The notes below the pieces were generated by a model. That model was not told the origin of the DNA and searched no databases. It worked only from the letters and a program-made list of their open reading frames with translations. 64,000 bases of DNA from Paraescarpia echinospica. Lineage: Eukaryota > Annelida > Polychaeta > Sabellida > Siboglinidae. Numbering within the stretch: position 1 is the stretch's first letter; the number at the start of each line of letters is the position of its first letter. Position numbers and translations under genes: made by a program. Positions 49,398 through 59,587 of this stretch are shown here, piece by piece. Where the stretch lies: contig CM034543.1 of assembly GCA_020002185.1 (NCBI GenBank), positions 26,279,462 to 26,343,461 on the forward strand, given 5' to 3'.

Positions 49398-51105
49398 GTG
49401 TCTCACTGTACACCTGTAATCCAGGTGTCTCATTGTACACCTATAATTCAGATGAGTCTCACGGTTCACCTGTAATCCAGGTATGTCTCATTGTACACAT
49501 AAATTCAGATGAGTCTCACAGTTCACCTGTAATCCAGGTGTCTCACAGTACACCAATAATCCAGGTGTCTCACGGTTCCCCTGTAATCCAGGTGAATCTC
49601 ACAGACACAGAGAGTCACAGTACACCTGTAATCCATGTGTCTCACTGTACACCTGTAACCCAGGTGGGTCTCACTGTACACCTATGATCCAGGTATCCCA
49701 CAGTACAACTGTAATCCACGTGTCTCACTGTACACCTGTAATCCATGTGGGTCTCACTGTACACCTGTAATCCAGGTGTCTCACTGTACACCTGTAATCC
49801 AGATGAGTATCACAGTACTCCTGTAATCCAGGTGAATCTCACTGTACACCTGTGATCCAGGTGTGTCTCACTGTACACCTGTAATCCAGGTGAGTCTCAC
49901 TGTACACCTGTAATCCATGTGGGTCTCACTGTACACCTGTAATCCAGGTGTCTCACTGTACTCCTGTAATCCAGATGAGTATCACAGTACTCCTGTAATT
50001 CAGGTGTCTCACTGTACACCTGTAATCCAGGTGTGTCTCACTGTACACATCTAATCCAGGTGAGTCTCACTGTACACCTGTAATCCATGTGGGTCTCACT
50101 GTACACCTGTAATCTAGATGAGTATCACAGTACTCCTGTAATTCAGGTGAATCTCACTGTACACCTGTAATCCAGGTGTGTCTCACTGTACACCTGTAAT
50201 CCAGGTGAGTTTCGCTGTACACCTGTGATCCAGGTGTCTCACTGTACAGTGAGACACCTGGATTACAGGTGTCTCACTGTACTCTTGTAATCCAGGTGTC
50301 TCACTGTACTCTTGTAATCCAGATGTAATACAGGTGTGTCTTACTGTACACCTGTGATCCAGGTAAATATCACTGTACACCTGTAATCCAGGTGAATCTC
50401 TCGCTGTACCTCTAATCCAGGTAAGTATCACTGTACACCTGTAATCCAGGTGAGTCTCGCTGTACCTCTAATCCAGGTAAGTATCACTGTACACCTGTAA
50501 TCCAGGTAAGTATCACTGTACACCTGTAATCCAGGTGAGTCTCGCTGTACCTCTAAACCAGGTAAGTATCACTGTACACCTGTAATCCAGGTGAGTCTCG
50601 CTGTACCTCTAATCCAGGTAAGTATCACTGTACACCTGTAATCCAGGTGAGTCTCGCTGTACCTCTAATCCAGGTAAGTATCACTGTACACCTGTAATCC
50701 AGGTAAGTATCACTGTACACTTGTAATCCAGGTGAGTCTCGCTGTACCTCTAATCCAGGTAAGTATCACTGTACATCTGTAATCCAGGTGAGTCTCGCTA
50801 TACCTCTAATCCAGGTAAGTATCACTGTACACCTGTAATCCAGTTAAGTATCACTGTACACCTGTAATCCAGGTGAGTCTCGCTGTACCTCTAATCCAGG
50901 TAAGTATCATTGTACACCTGTAATCCAGGTGAGTCTCGCTGTACCTCTAATCCAGGTAAGTATCATTGTACACCTGTAATCCAGGTGAGTCTCGCTGTAC
51001 CTCTAATCCAGGTAAGTATCACTGTACACCTGTAATCCAGGTAAGTATCACTGTACACCTGTAATCCAGGTAAGTATCACTGTACACCTGTAATCCAGGT
51101 GAGAA
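49398..51105 (+). repeat. CEP135: Donor-site minisatellite, 29-bp and 56-bp units
   Basis: The basic unit is GTAAGTATCACTGTACACCT plus GTAATCCAG (29 bp). From ~50390 it alternates with a 27-bp variant (GTGAGTCTCGCTGTACCTCT plus AATCCAG) as a 56-bp dimer. Nearly every unit contains CCAG|GTAAGT or CCAG|GTGAGT, both ideal 5' splice sites, copying the true donor of exon 5 (ATCCAG|GTGAGTCTC). There is a small inverted segment near 50245 (CAGTGAGACACCTGGATTAC). Confidence 0.95.
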
Positions 51106-51180
51106 TAAAAGCATCGTTAGTGTATGGACAAACATTCCAAGTTTATACATGACAATTTCAGCGTGGGTACGAGAGACCCC

Positions 51181-51507
51181 ACATTATTGGCGCACTGTGG
51201 TGCAGTAGAGTCTTGAAGACCCTATGGGACCCCACATTATTGGCGCACTGTGGTGCAGTAGAGTCTTGAAGACCCTATGAAACCCCACATTATTGGCGCA
51301 CTGTGGTGCAGTAGAATCTTGAAGACCCTATGAGACCCCACATTATTGGCGCACTGTGGTGCAGTAGAGTCTTGAAGACCCTATGAGACCCCACATTATT
51401 GGCGCACTGTGGTGCAGTAGAGTCTTGAAGACCCTATGAGACCCCACATTATTGGCGCACTGTGGTGCAGTAGAGTCTTGAAGACCCTATGAGACCCCAC
51501 ATTATTG
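51181..51507 (+). repeat. 53-bp minisatellite derived from the SINE 5' end
   Basis: About six copies of TTGGCGCACTGTGGTGCAGT plus AGAGTCTTGAAGACCCTATG and AGACCCCACATTA are present. The first 22 bp of the unit are the 5' head of the SINE that follows at 51508 (TTGGTGCACTGTGGTGCAGT). Confidence 0.92.
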
Positions 51508-51817
51508 GTGCACTGTGGTGCAGTAGCTAGCACATTGGACTCTCAATCGAAAGAACCCTGATTCGAATCCTGTACATTGGGCAAGTTCATTCACTCGACA
51601 TTGTTCCAGTTCACTCAGCTGTATGAATGAGTACCTGGGTGTAGACAGTGGAGGATATTTATGTATGCATAGTCTTTGTGCATTAATTGCAGCATGGTGA
51701 ATGCTTCCCAGAAAAGTGAAGATGGTGTTCAGTTGAACAGGTCTGCATGGGAGTAAAATGTAATGCACTTTGAGCAGTCCTAGGAGCTGGATACTGCGCT
51801 AAATAAGAACTTACCTT
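51508..51817 (+). mobile_element. SINE family 1, full-length copy before CEP135 exon 6
   Basis: The head GTGCACTGTGGTGCAGTAGC leads to B-box-like GATTCGAATCC near 51561 and the body CTCAGCTGTATGAATGAGTA. The 3' end is AATAAGAACTTACCTTT. The end lies 38 bp before the acceptor-exon junction at 51856, and its CTTAC has its A at 51813. Confidence 0.9.
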
Positions 51818-51855
51818 TGAAAGATACCTTTTATCGTTGTTACTGTCTGTGCCAG

Positions 51856-52071
51856 ATTGACTTCCTGCAGCAGAAGAATGAGGAAGTGTTGGCTGAGCTG
51901 GAACGAGCCAGAGACCGTGCCAAGTCAGCCAAGGTGCAGACTCTGGACAGTGATGAAAAGAACGTCCAGTTAGCACGGGAACTCAAGGATGCAGACACGA
52001 AGGCCTACCAGATACAACATGAGAAGGACAGCGCCATCAGGGCCGCAGACCACGAGGTCGTCGAGACGAAG
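51856..52071 (+). CDS. CEP135: CEP135 coding exon 6 (residues 286-357)
   Basis: Acceptor CTGTCTGTGCCAG|ATTG; donor ACGAAG|GTATGG; phase 0. It encodes IDFLQQKNEEVLAELERA and a long heptad-rich segment to DHEVVETK. Human has VDFLQQANKDLEKRIRE in this place. The 3' end of this exon (GAGGTCGTCGA) is the likely source of the GAGGTCATC repeats in the next intron. Confidence 0.94.
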
Positions 52072-52690
52072 GTATGGGAGACCGAGGGAATTATGAGTAG
52101 AATAGGGTGATTTTGAGGTCATCGACAGTAGAATACAGTATTTATGAGGTGATCAAGGGTAGAACAGAGTTTTAGACATGTGAAACTTGGATTTTGATCT
52201 GTATATTTCGACCGCATCCCGCATACTTCTTCAGCAGACTGAAGTTACGGGTGTGTCACGTGACACAAGCTGGAGCAGAAGCACTAGTGGGAGCTTCTGG
52301 CCAACATCTCTGTTCAGTCCTTCGCTACTTGTCACAAACCCATAACTTCATTGCAGTGTTGAAAGAAGACTGTGAGATGTGGTTGAAATATACAGATCAG
52401 AATCCAAGTTTCTTGAGAGGCAATTATGTCTAATATTAATAACCAAGGAACCAGATAATCAATCGATTCACATAGAATAGGGTTGTTATGAGGTCATCAG
52501 GGGTTGAATAGGATGACTATGAGATCTTCAGGAGTCAAATAGAGTGATTATAATGTCTTCAACAGGATGACTATGATTTTATCTTGAGTGGAATACAACA
52601 ATGATATGAGGTCATCAGGATCAGAATAGACTGATTATGAGGTCGTCAAGACTATCGGGGTAGAATATGCAGATTATAAATTCACTGAGA
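52072..52690 (+). repeat. CEP135: Degenerate minisatellite seeded at the exon 6 donor
   Basis: Irregular ~30-40-bp units of type GAGGTCATCAGGGGTAGAAT plus AGGGTGATTAT run from the donor region to ~52170 and from ~52475 to 52680. They echo the exon end GAGGTCGTCGAGACGAAG and the first intron bases GAGTAGAATAGGGTGATT. The interval 52180-52440 is a separate insert of unknown origin. Confidence 0.65.
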
Positions 52691-52774
52691 CGGTTCTTAT
52701 TCAGTCTCGTTTTCAGTTAGGGTGAGAAAGTGGCAGGAGAGAGAGGGGATGGGAATGGAACGACAGTGGGAGAG

Positions 52775-53092
52775 GAGCTATATAGATATATAGACTATGC
52801 TGTTGAAGTGTCCAGGGGTAAGTTGAAACGTTTGGTTTTGTAAACACATATATAGACTATGCTGTTGAAGTGTCCAGGGGTAAGTTGAAACGTTTGGTTT
52901 TGTAAACACAGATATAGACTATGCTGTTGAAGTGTCCATGGATAAGTTGAAACATTTGGTTTTGTAAACACATATATAGACTATGCTTTTGAAGTGTCCA
53001 GGGGTAAGTTGAAACGTTTGGTTTTGTAAACACATATATAGACTATGCTGTTGAAGTGTCCAGGGATAAGTTGAAACATTTGGTTTTGTTCA
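52775..53092 (+). repeat. 62-bp minisatellite, five copies
   Basis: TATATAGACTATGCTGTTGA plus AGTGTCCAGGGGTAAGTTGA and AACGTTTGGTTTTGTAAACACA recurs five times, the last copy running to ~30 bp before the acceptor of exon 7. Each unit contains a donor-like GGGGTAAGTTG. Confidence 0.92.
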
Positions 53093-53123
53093 GTTGAGGA
53101 AATGTTGCCTGTGATTCTTGTAG

Positions 53124-53189
53124 ATTCAGCTGGAACGGTCGAGAAATGAACTGGAGAATTTGGACTTGGAAAATGCAGCGATGCGACAG
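53124..53189 (+). CDS. CEP135: CEP135 coding exon 7 (residues 358-379)
   Basis: Acceptor GTGATTCTTGTAG|ATTC; donor CGACAG|GTCAGT; 66 nt, phase 0. It encodes a 22-residue coiled-coil segment, with LERSRNELENLDLENAAMRQ. It is short but fits phase and position, and both splice sites are good. Confidence 0.85.
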
Positions 53190-53514
53190 GTCAGTCAGCT
53201 TGAGCTGTTCATATAAAGTAACAGATCCATTGTCTGACATTTTTAATAGTAACTAAGTCAGTAAGCTAACTGAAATGGCTGTTGAAATGTGAAATAAGAA
53301 ATTCTACAATTTTGTTCTTCCTGACACATGCAAAGAGCAAAGTTGTTTTTAAAAAAATTGTGTAAAGACAAAATTAGTCTGCAGGTGCATGTCACACTAA
53401 TAATGTTATTGAGGGTTATGGTATATATTCAAAGATTGCTGCTAAGGCAAAACTCGGTGGGGGCCATGTTCTTAATTTTGATTATGATTATGAAACTCTG
53501 CTGTGTTTGTTGAG

Positions 53515-53810
53515 TCTAGGAGAAGGAAGAGTTACTGATTGTCTCTAGACTTTATTGTGTTTGTTGAGTTTAGGAGAGGGTAGAGTTATTTATTGAGTGT
53601 CTCTAGACTCAACTCTATTGTGTTTGTTGAGTCTAGGAGAAGGAAGAGTTGTTGAGTGAGTGTGTTACTAGACTCGACTCTGTTGTGTTTGTTGAGTCTA
53701 GGAGTTGTTGAGTGAATGACTCTAGACATGACTCTGTTTTGTTTGTTGAGTGTAGGAGAAGGAAGAGTTGTAGAGTGAGTGTGTCTCTAGACTCCAGGGA
53801 TGAGAGAGTT
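53515..53810 (+). repeat. CEP135: Array of duplicated exon 8 acceptors, left part
   Basis: Four to five imperfect ~70-bp units each contain TTTGTTGAGTCTAGGAGAAG and GAAGAGTTGTTGAGTGAGTG, i.e. the intron end plus the first ~25 nt of exon 8 (55054), followed by TCTCTAGACTCAACTCTGTT. The array resumes at ~54978 and leads into the true exon. The 53811-54977 interval between is an insert without recognised identity. Confidence 0.9.
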
Positions 53811-54977
53811 CTGCGGAAATCTGCATTTCTGCGTTTTGGGAATCCAATTGGATCATTCGTGTAATTTGTCCAGATCTGAGGAGAAATGTTTTTTTTTATT
53901 TATGTTTGGGGGGTCTCAAAGCTGAGTCAAATCAAAACGTACAGGCGTAAACCGTCGTACTTGTTCCAAACGTAGTACTGTTATGATTGCTCAAGAGATA
54001 TCATTCGGCCATAATCCCATAAGTGCTTAGCATTATAAAAAGCTACTGGATAATTTAAATTTAATGACGTCAATATATCTCGTTTCCATTTGGGAACTTC
54101 GGGGGAACACCAAATCAGTGTCTGACGACTTCGCTGTTGGTTAATAGTCATGTCATTTCCTGGCTTGACAGTGGCGACCTGCATGTTAATGGAGCATATC
54201 GAACTAACGTGTTGATACGCTCAACTTTGCTGTGCTGTGAATAAAACAAAGACTTATAATCAAAGTTCTTTATAGTTTGGTTCTGTTAGAAACTAATAAT
54301 TTATATTTTTATACACAATATCCCTATGGAAGAGTTAGCTGTGATGCACGTTTTGGTCTCTCTGTTTCGTTTACTGCCTTCCGATGTTCCCACTAGATGG
54401 AAACATAGTGTTGTTGCTGCAGATAGTCAAGAAACCACGGAACGGTGTGCTTATTGGCGGCCTCGTGCGTATTCTGTAACCAACTACATCATGAAACTTA
54501 TGGACAAAATCGACGAGGTTCGCTTTCGAGAAATTAATTAAATGCTCAGGAACAAATTTTGAGCAGACTGGTTGCAGAAAACTGTCAAAATAGATGTCGG
54601 TAGTGGCAACAAAATAACTGACAGTAAAGTAGGGTCATGGCCCAACAGTTCTCAAAAAGTTAATTACAATTATGTTTATAAATGTGTGGTATCTTGTTAT
54701 CAGTTACACAACTGATTTCATTATTAGCAAATTAATTCTTTACAAGAATTGGTCCAACTTCAATGAATAATATCAAAAGAGTGCCAAAGCTTTTGAAATA
54801 CTAATGATTATGAAGTTTATCTATATAGACAGTCAACAGGTTGATAGTACCAATTATATATATGGGGGTGAAGTTTTGAAAGGTGAGGAAAACAAAAACA
54901 GATGTTACTCCTTACTGTGTTAGAATGGCTCAAACAGTAACCCATTAAAAAAATGGCTTACAGTGCCCTCTACCATG
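53811..54977. other. 1.2-kb insert within the acceptor array, unidentified
   Basis: It interrupts the duplicated acceptor repeats. It begins CAGGGATGAGAGAGTTCTGC and contains a 71-codon + frame at 54326 with no recognised motif. It may be a mobile element; terminal repeats are not convincing. Confidence 0.4.
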
Positions 54978-55053
54978 AGTCTAGAAGAAGGAAGAGTTAT
55001 TGACTGAGTGTGAATTACTCTAAACTCAACTCTGTTGCATTTGTTGAGTCTAG

Positions 55054-55204
55054 GAGAAGGAAGATTTGTTGAGTGAGTGTGAGTGTCTCAAGGCTCAGCT
55101 CAACTCAGAGCTGGCAGACAGACAGGAGCTCGAGTGTCTACTCGACAAGGCTCAGGACGAGAAACGACGACTGAGTCATCGCGTCAACAAACTCACCTCC
55201 ACAG
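55054..55204 (+). CDS. CEP135: CEP135 coding exon 8 (residues 380-429)
   Basis: Acceptor TTTGTTGAGTCTAG|GAGAAG; donor CCACAG|GTACGT; phase 0 in, phase 1 out. It encodes EKEDLLSECECLKAQLNSEL and DEKRRLSHRVNKLTST, matching human EKERLSDELL and EKQRLSKKVE. Several decoy copies of its acceptor precede it, and this is the only one followed by the complete exon. Confidence 0.92.
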
Positions 55205-55314
55205 GTACGTGTCCTGTGTCACACGTGACTCGAAACATCAAAATACCAAATTGTCTCTTTTGCTAAAATGATTATTTTATGGTACTGCGATGTCTGCAGT
55301 GCCAGAGCAATAAC

Positions 55315-55535
55315 TTATTCTGGAGATAATATTACTTGTCCTGGAGATAATATCAATTGTCCTGGAGATAACATCAGTGTCATTTGTCACTTTCAAAGTA
55401 TGAACTTATCCCAGATATAATATTACTTGCCCTGGAGATAATATTACTTGTTCTGCAGATAATACAATTGTCCTAGAGATAATAACAGTGTCATGTGACA
55501 CTTTCAGAGCATGAACTTGTCCTGGAGATACCGTG
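55315..55535 (+). repeat. CEP135: Minisatellite containing copies of the exon 9 acceptor
   Basis: Units of TTGTCCTGGAGATAATATTA type repeat ~8 times. Two of them carry the acceptor region of exon 9: TGTGACACTTTCAGAGCATG near 55495 (AG intact) and TGTCACTTTCAAAGTATG near 55385 (AG mutated). The unit itself matches exon 9's start (GAACTTGTCCTCGAGATCGA). Confidence 0.88.
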
Positions 55536-55890
55536 ATGACCGTATGTATTGGGACACTTAAATAATATTAAAATTATCAGCTGTCCCAAAACACAGGGTG
55601 CACAAAAATAAATATCAGATTCACAGTCCCAATACTTAGGGACACGAACAAGTTCTGGCATCATGTGGTCCTTGTCTATTACCCTGCTGTACTAACTATT
55701 TTTGAGTGTCTCAATGGCCCTACATCCCATGTGTCCGAATACATAGGGACAAAAATAATTATATTTATTAAGGTGTCCCAAAACTTATGGTAACGGTACA
55801 AAACAATTATTATTTTTCTAGATTTTTAAAGTGTCCCAAAACATACAGTGTCCCAATACATACAGTGTCCCAATACATAGGGTCAGTACA
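55536..55890. mobile_element. Possible Tc1/mariner-type MITE
   Basis: GACCGTATGTATTGGGACAC near 55540 is matched in reverse by AGTGTCCCAATACATAGGGT near 55857-55876. Internal TGTCCCAAAAC motifs are present and there is no coding capacity. It separates the decoy exon 9 acceptors from the true one. Confidence 0.5.
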
Positions 55891-55954
55891 GTAATATAAA
55901 TTATCCTACAGATAATATAAATTATCCTGGAGATGGATCCTGTGTCACTTTCAG

Positions 55955-56295
55955 AGCGTGAACTTGTCCTCGAGATCGACCGCCTGAAGCACCGCTGCAG
56001 CAGTGGCGCCATCAACAACAAGAAGCGGAACAAGTCGCCAACACGTGCGATGGACTGCTACCTCCGGAGTGTGGAGGAGGAGCGTGACTACTTCAAGAGC
56101 GAGGTGGAGCAGCTCAACAAGGTGTTCCGGGCCAAGGCAAAGGCCGCCCAGCACTCGACCAGCCCGTGTCGCAGCACGCCCAGACAGAGCAGCCCAACAC
56201 GGTTGTCACGGCAACAGCGCTCGCCCGGCAAGCAGAAGATGAACACGTCGGCAACAATCAGTTCGACGGCGTCACCGGCTGTGGCTGAGAGGAAG
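55955..56295 (+). CDS. CEP135: CEP135 coding exon 9 (residues 430-543)
   Basis: Acceptor TGTGTCACTTTCAG|AGCG; donor AGGAAG|GTGAGA; phase 1 in, 0 out. It encodes ERELVLEIDRLKH, NKKRNKSPTRAMDCYLRSVE and EEERDYFKSEVEQLNKVF, matching human ERELTLEVERMRLEH, RDRSPSRLDTFLKGIEEERD. The second half is a basic, disordered Ser/Pro/Thr/Arg-rich linker with several SP or TP pairs, possible proline-directed phosphorylation sites. Confidence 0.95.
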
Positions 56296-56731
56296 GTGAG
56301 ATGTCAGTCTAGTGTCAAATGGGTGTCGAAGTTACTGTTGTCATGGAAAAAACATAGCCGTAACGGTTGTCGTGGAAATGGTTGTTGTGGTGATGGTTGT
56401 CATGGCAGCAGTAAATAAACAAACCTGTTTTATTAACTGTCAAAAAGCATTGTTATCTTGACACCAGGTGGGGAAATTGGCCTACAGCTTTTAGTGTCTC
56501 ATCCAAAATACTGATATCTTCAGCTTTTTATACTTCTATAGTTGGGTGTTGTACCAATGTTTATGAAAGTACATGGTTGTGATTCACACTCAATACAGCA
56601 TGATCACAATTTGTAGTTATAATTGCTTGAATGTTAAATACCTGGGAGCAATATCAGTTGATTGAGTGGTACATACATTTGTATTATTAGTAAATAAGTC
56701 AGACCAACTGGATTTGAACAAAATTATGAAA

Positions 56732-56950
56732 TTAGGGATTGTCTCAGAACATCAATGTCCGATATCAGACAAAATTTCTGTCATCAGGCCTCAGCCTCCT
56801 ACCCTCTCCCCTCAGACGAAAGTTTGCAAACGGTCAGAAGCGTTAATATCGATGTCTGACGCCAGATGAAATGGCCTCAGACCCCCGCTCTCCCAAACAA
56901 AAATAATTTTGTTTGACATGATATTTGTTGACGTTCTGAGATAATCCGTT
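56732..56950. mobile_element. Short MITE (219 bp), same family as 25641-27080
   Basis: The termini TTAGGGATTGTCTCAGAACA and, in reverse, TAACGGATTATCTCAGAACG form imperfect inverted repeats that continue as GATATCAGACAAAAT. It lies in CEP135 intron 9. Confidence 0.65.
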
Positions 56951-57035
56951 ACCATGTTCGATTGTGAGCAGAGTTAAGTTAAGTGACAGACTGTACACTG
57001 AGAGTTGTCTGGTGAAGGTGTGATGTTGTGTGCAG

Positions 57036-57152
57036 GCGGCGGCCCACTACGAGGGCATTGTACGTGTGTTGGAGGAGGAGAGAGATCTCTACAAGCAACA
57101 GCTCGACGTCCTCAAGTCTCACTGCTGCTGTGTGCCTCAGCCCTACTCTCCA
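57036..57152 (+). CDS. CEP135: CEP135 coding exon 10 (residues 544-582)
   Basis: Acceptor TGTTGTGTGCAG|GCGG; donor CTCTCCA|GTAAGT; phase 0. It encodes AAAHYEGIVRVLEEERDLYK and ends SHCCCVPQPYSP. The exon's last ~30 nt and the following donor are the seed of the 42-bp array, so which of many near-identical donors is used is not certain. Confidence 0.85.
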
Positions 57153-58855
57153 GTAAGTCTCCACTCTCTCCGTGTGACTCAGTCCTACTCTCCAGTAAGT
57201 CTCCACTTGCACTGTGTGTCTCAGTCCTACTCTCCAGTAAGTCTCCACTCACACTGTGTGTCTCAGTCCTACTCTCCAGTAAGTCTCCACTCTCTCCGTG
57301 TGACTCAGTCCTACTCTCCAGTAAGTCTCCACTCACACTGTGTGTCTCAGTCCTACTCTTCAGAATGTCTTCACTCATATTGTGTGCCTCAGTCCTACTC
57401 TCCAGTAAGTCTCCACTCACACTGTGTGTCTCAGTCCTACTCTCCAGTAAGTCTCCACTCTCTCCGTGTGTCTCAGTCCTACTCTTCAGAATGTCTTCAC
57501 TTACATTGTGTGCCTCAGTCCTGCTCTCCAATAAGTCTCCACTCACACTGTGTGCCTCAGTCCTACTCTCCAGTAAGTCTCCACTCACGCTGTGTGCCAC
57601 AGTCCTACTCTCCGGTATGTCTCCACTCTCTCCGTGTGTCTCAGTCCTTCTCTTCTGAATGTCTCAACTCACATTGTGTGCCTCAGCCCTACTCTCCAGT
57701 AAGCCTCCACTCATACTGTGTGCCTCAGTCCTACTCTCTAGTAAGTCTCCACTCACACTGCCTCAGTCCTACTCTCCAGTAAGTCTCCACTCACACTGTG
57801 TGTCTCAGTCCTACTCACCAGTAAGTCTCCACTCACGCTGTGTGCCTCAGTCCTACTCTCCAGTAAGTCTCCACTCACGCTGTGTGCCTCAATCCTACTC
57901 TCCAGTATGTCTCCACTCTCTCCGTGTGTCTCAGTCCTACTTTTCAGAATGTCTCCACTCACATTGTGTGCCTCAGTCCTACTCTCCAGTAAGTCTCCAC
58001 TCACACAGTGTGCCTCAGTCCTACTCTCCAGTAAGTCTCCACTCACACTGTGTGTCTCAGTCCTACTCTCCAGTAAGTCTCCACTCACATTGTGTGCCTC
58101 AGTCCTACTCTCCAGTAAGTCTCCACTCACACTGTGTGCCTCAGTCCTACTCTCCAGTAAGACTCCACTCACACTGTGTGTCTCAGTCCTACTCTCCAGT
58201 AAGTATCCACTCACATTGTGTGCCTCAGTCCTACTCTCCAGTAAGTCTCCACTCACACTGTGTGCCTCAGTCCTACTCTCCAGTAAGACTCCACTCACAC
58301 TGTGTGTATCAGTCCTACTCTCCAGTAAGTCTCCACTCACACTGTGTTCCTCAGTCCTACTCTCCAGTAAGTCTCCACTCACACTGTGTGCCTCAGTCCT
58401 ACTCTCCAGTAAGTCTCCACTCACACTGTGTGCCTCAGTCCTACTCTCCAGTAAGTCTTCACTCACACTGTGTGCCTCAGTCCTACTCTCCAGTAAGTCT
58501 CCATGCACACTGTGCCTCAGACCTACTCTCCAGTAAGTCTCCACTCACTCTGTGTGCCTCAGTCCTACTCTCCAGTAAGTCTCCATGCTCACTGTGCCTC
58601 AGTCCTACTCTCCAGTAAGTCTCCATGCTCACTGTGCCTCAGTCCTACTCTCCAGTAAGTCTCCACTCACACTGTCTGCCTCAGTCCTACTCCCCAGTAA
58701 GTCTCCATGCACACTGTGCCTCAGTCCTACTCTCCAGTAAGTCTCCACTCACACTGTGTGCCTCAGTCCTACTCTCCAGTAAGTCTCCATGCACACTGTG
58801 CCTCAGTCCTACTCTCCAGTAAGTCTCCACTCACACTGTGTGCCTTACCCTCCTG
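57118..58855 (+). repeat. CEP135: 42-bp minisatellite of acceptor-microexon-donor units (~41 copies)
   Basis: The unit is TCCTACTCTCCAGTAAGTCT plus CCACTCACACTGTGTGCCTC and AG. Each unit has an acceptor-like TGTGTGCCTCAG, 12 nt (TCC TAC TCT CCA), then the donor GTAAGT. The first unit is the 3' end of coding exon 10 itself. Since 42 is a multiple of 3, frames stay open and would read SYSPVSLHSHCVPQ per unit if the intron were retained. Occasional indels change frame, for example near 57760. Confidence 0.95.
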
Positions 58856-59323
58856 TAAGACAAAGTTGACATATCTAGCAATGTCTAACCCAGAAGATGG
58901 TAGCGATTTGTTAAGAAATATGTTTAATTTTGCATAACCTGTCTAAATCCTCACGGTGTCACAAGTACAATTTTGTGTCAATCTGAATTTTTATCAGGAT
59001 TTAGTTGCTACATAAATGTTATTTTAGAAGGTGGAATTAACTTGGGGATACTGAAATGGGCAGGACACAAACAGAGAAGGTGTGAGGCACGATTGATAAA
59101 GTGAGCATAGAAAACAAAAGTAGATGTTAGAAGCAGAGGAAGTCTGAAAGATGGAGAGATAGCTTCAAGCGAGATCTTGAATGGGCAAGAATGGGAGAGA
59201 ACAGCTGAAGGTCATACTTGGTGGAGATGGCTTACTGAGAACAAAAGAGACAGTGATGTGACCCGCACCCTGCGAGGGACCAGGGAGGAAGAGGAAGTGT
59301 ATTATTGTCATTGTCTGTTGTAG

Positions 59324-59413
59324 TCCTGCAGCAATGTGGAGATTGAGAGACTCCAGAGGGAGAGAGACGACCTGCAGAATCTACTCGCCAAGTTTGAGAG
59401 GCACATCTGTGAG
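59324..59413 (+). CDS. CEP135: CEP135 coding exon 11 (residues 583-612)
   Basis: Acceptor GTCTGTTGTAG|TCC; donor TGTGAG|GTAGGG; phase 0. It encodes SNVEIERLQRERDDLQNLLA and KFERHICE, matching human ITRERDELQRMLERFEKYMED. Confidence 0.94.
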
Positions 59414-59587
59414 GTAGGGAGCACTCTGTGCTTGTCTTAGAACCAGTACTGAGCGTCACCACACTGCTGGTTTCACTTTCAGTTTATCTCAGAGCAAACA
59501 AGGCAGCATAGCTACCCAGCTTGTTTCACTTTGTTAAATAACCCTATTTTATTTTATTATGTATGACTCAGGAATATAATGGTTTAA

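Noticed and set aside
57005..58822. Long open frames on both strands (up to 319 codons) with a 14-residue repeat
   Set aside because: They follow from the 42-bp array. Only the first 39 codons (57036-57152) have CEP135 similarity; the rest is treated as intron.
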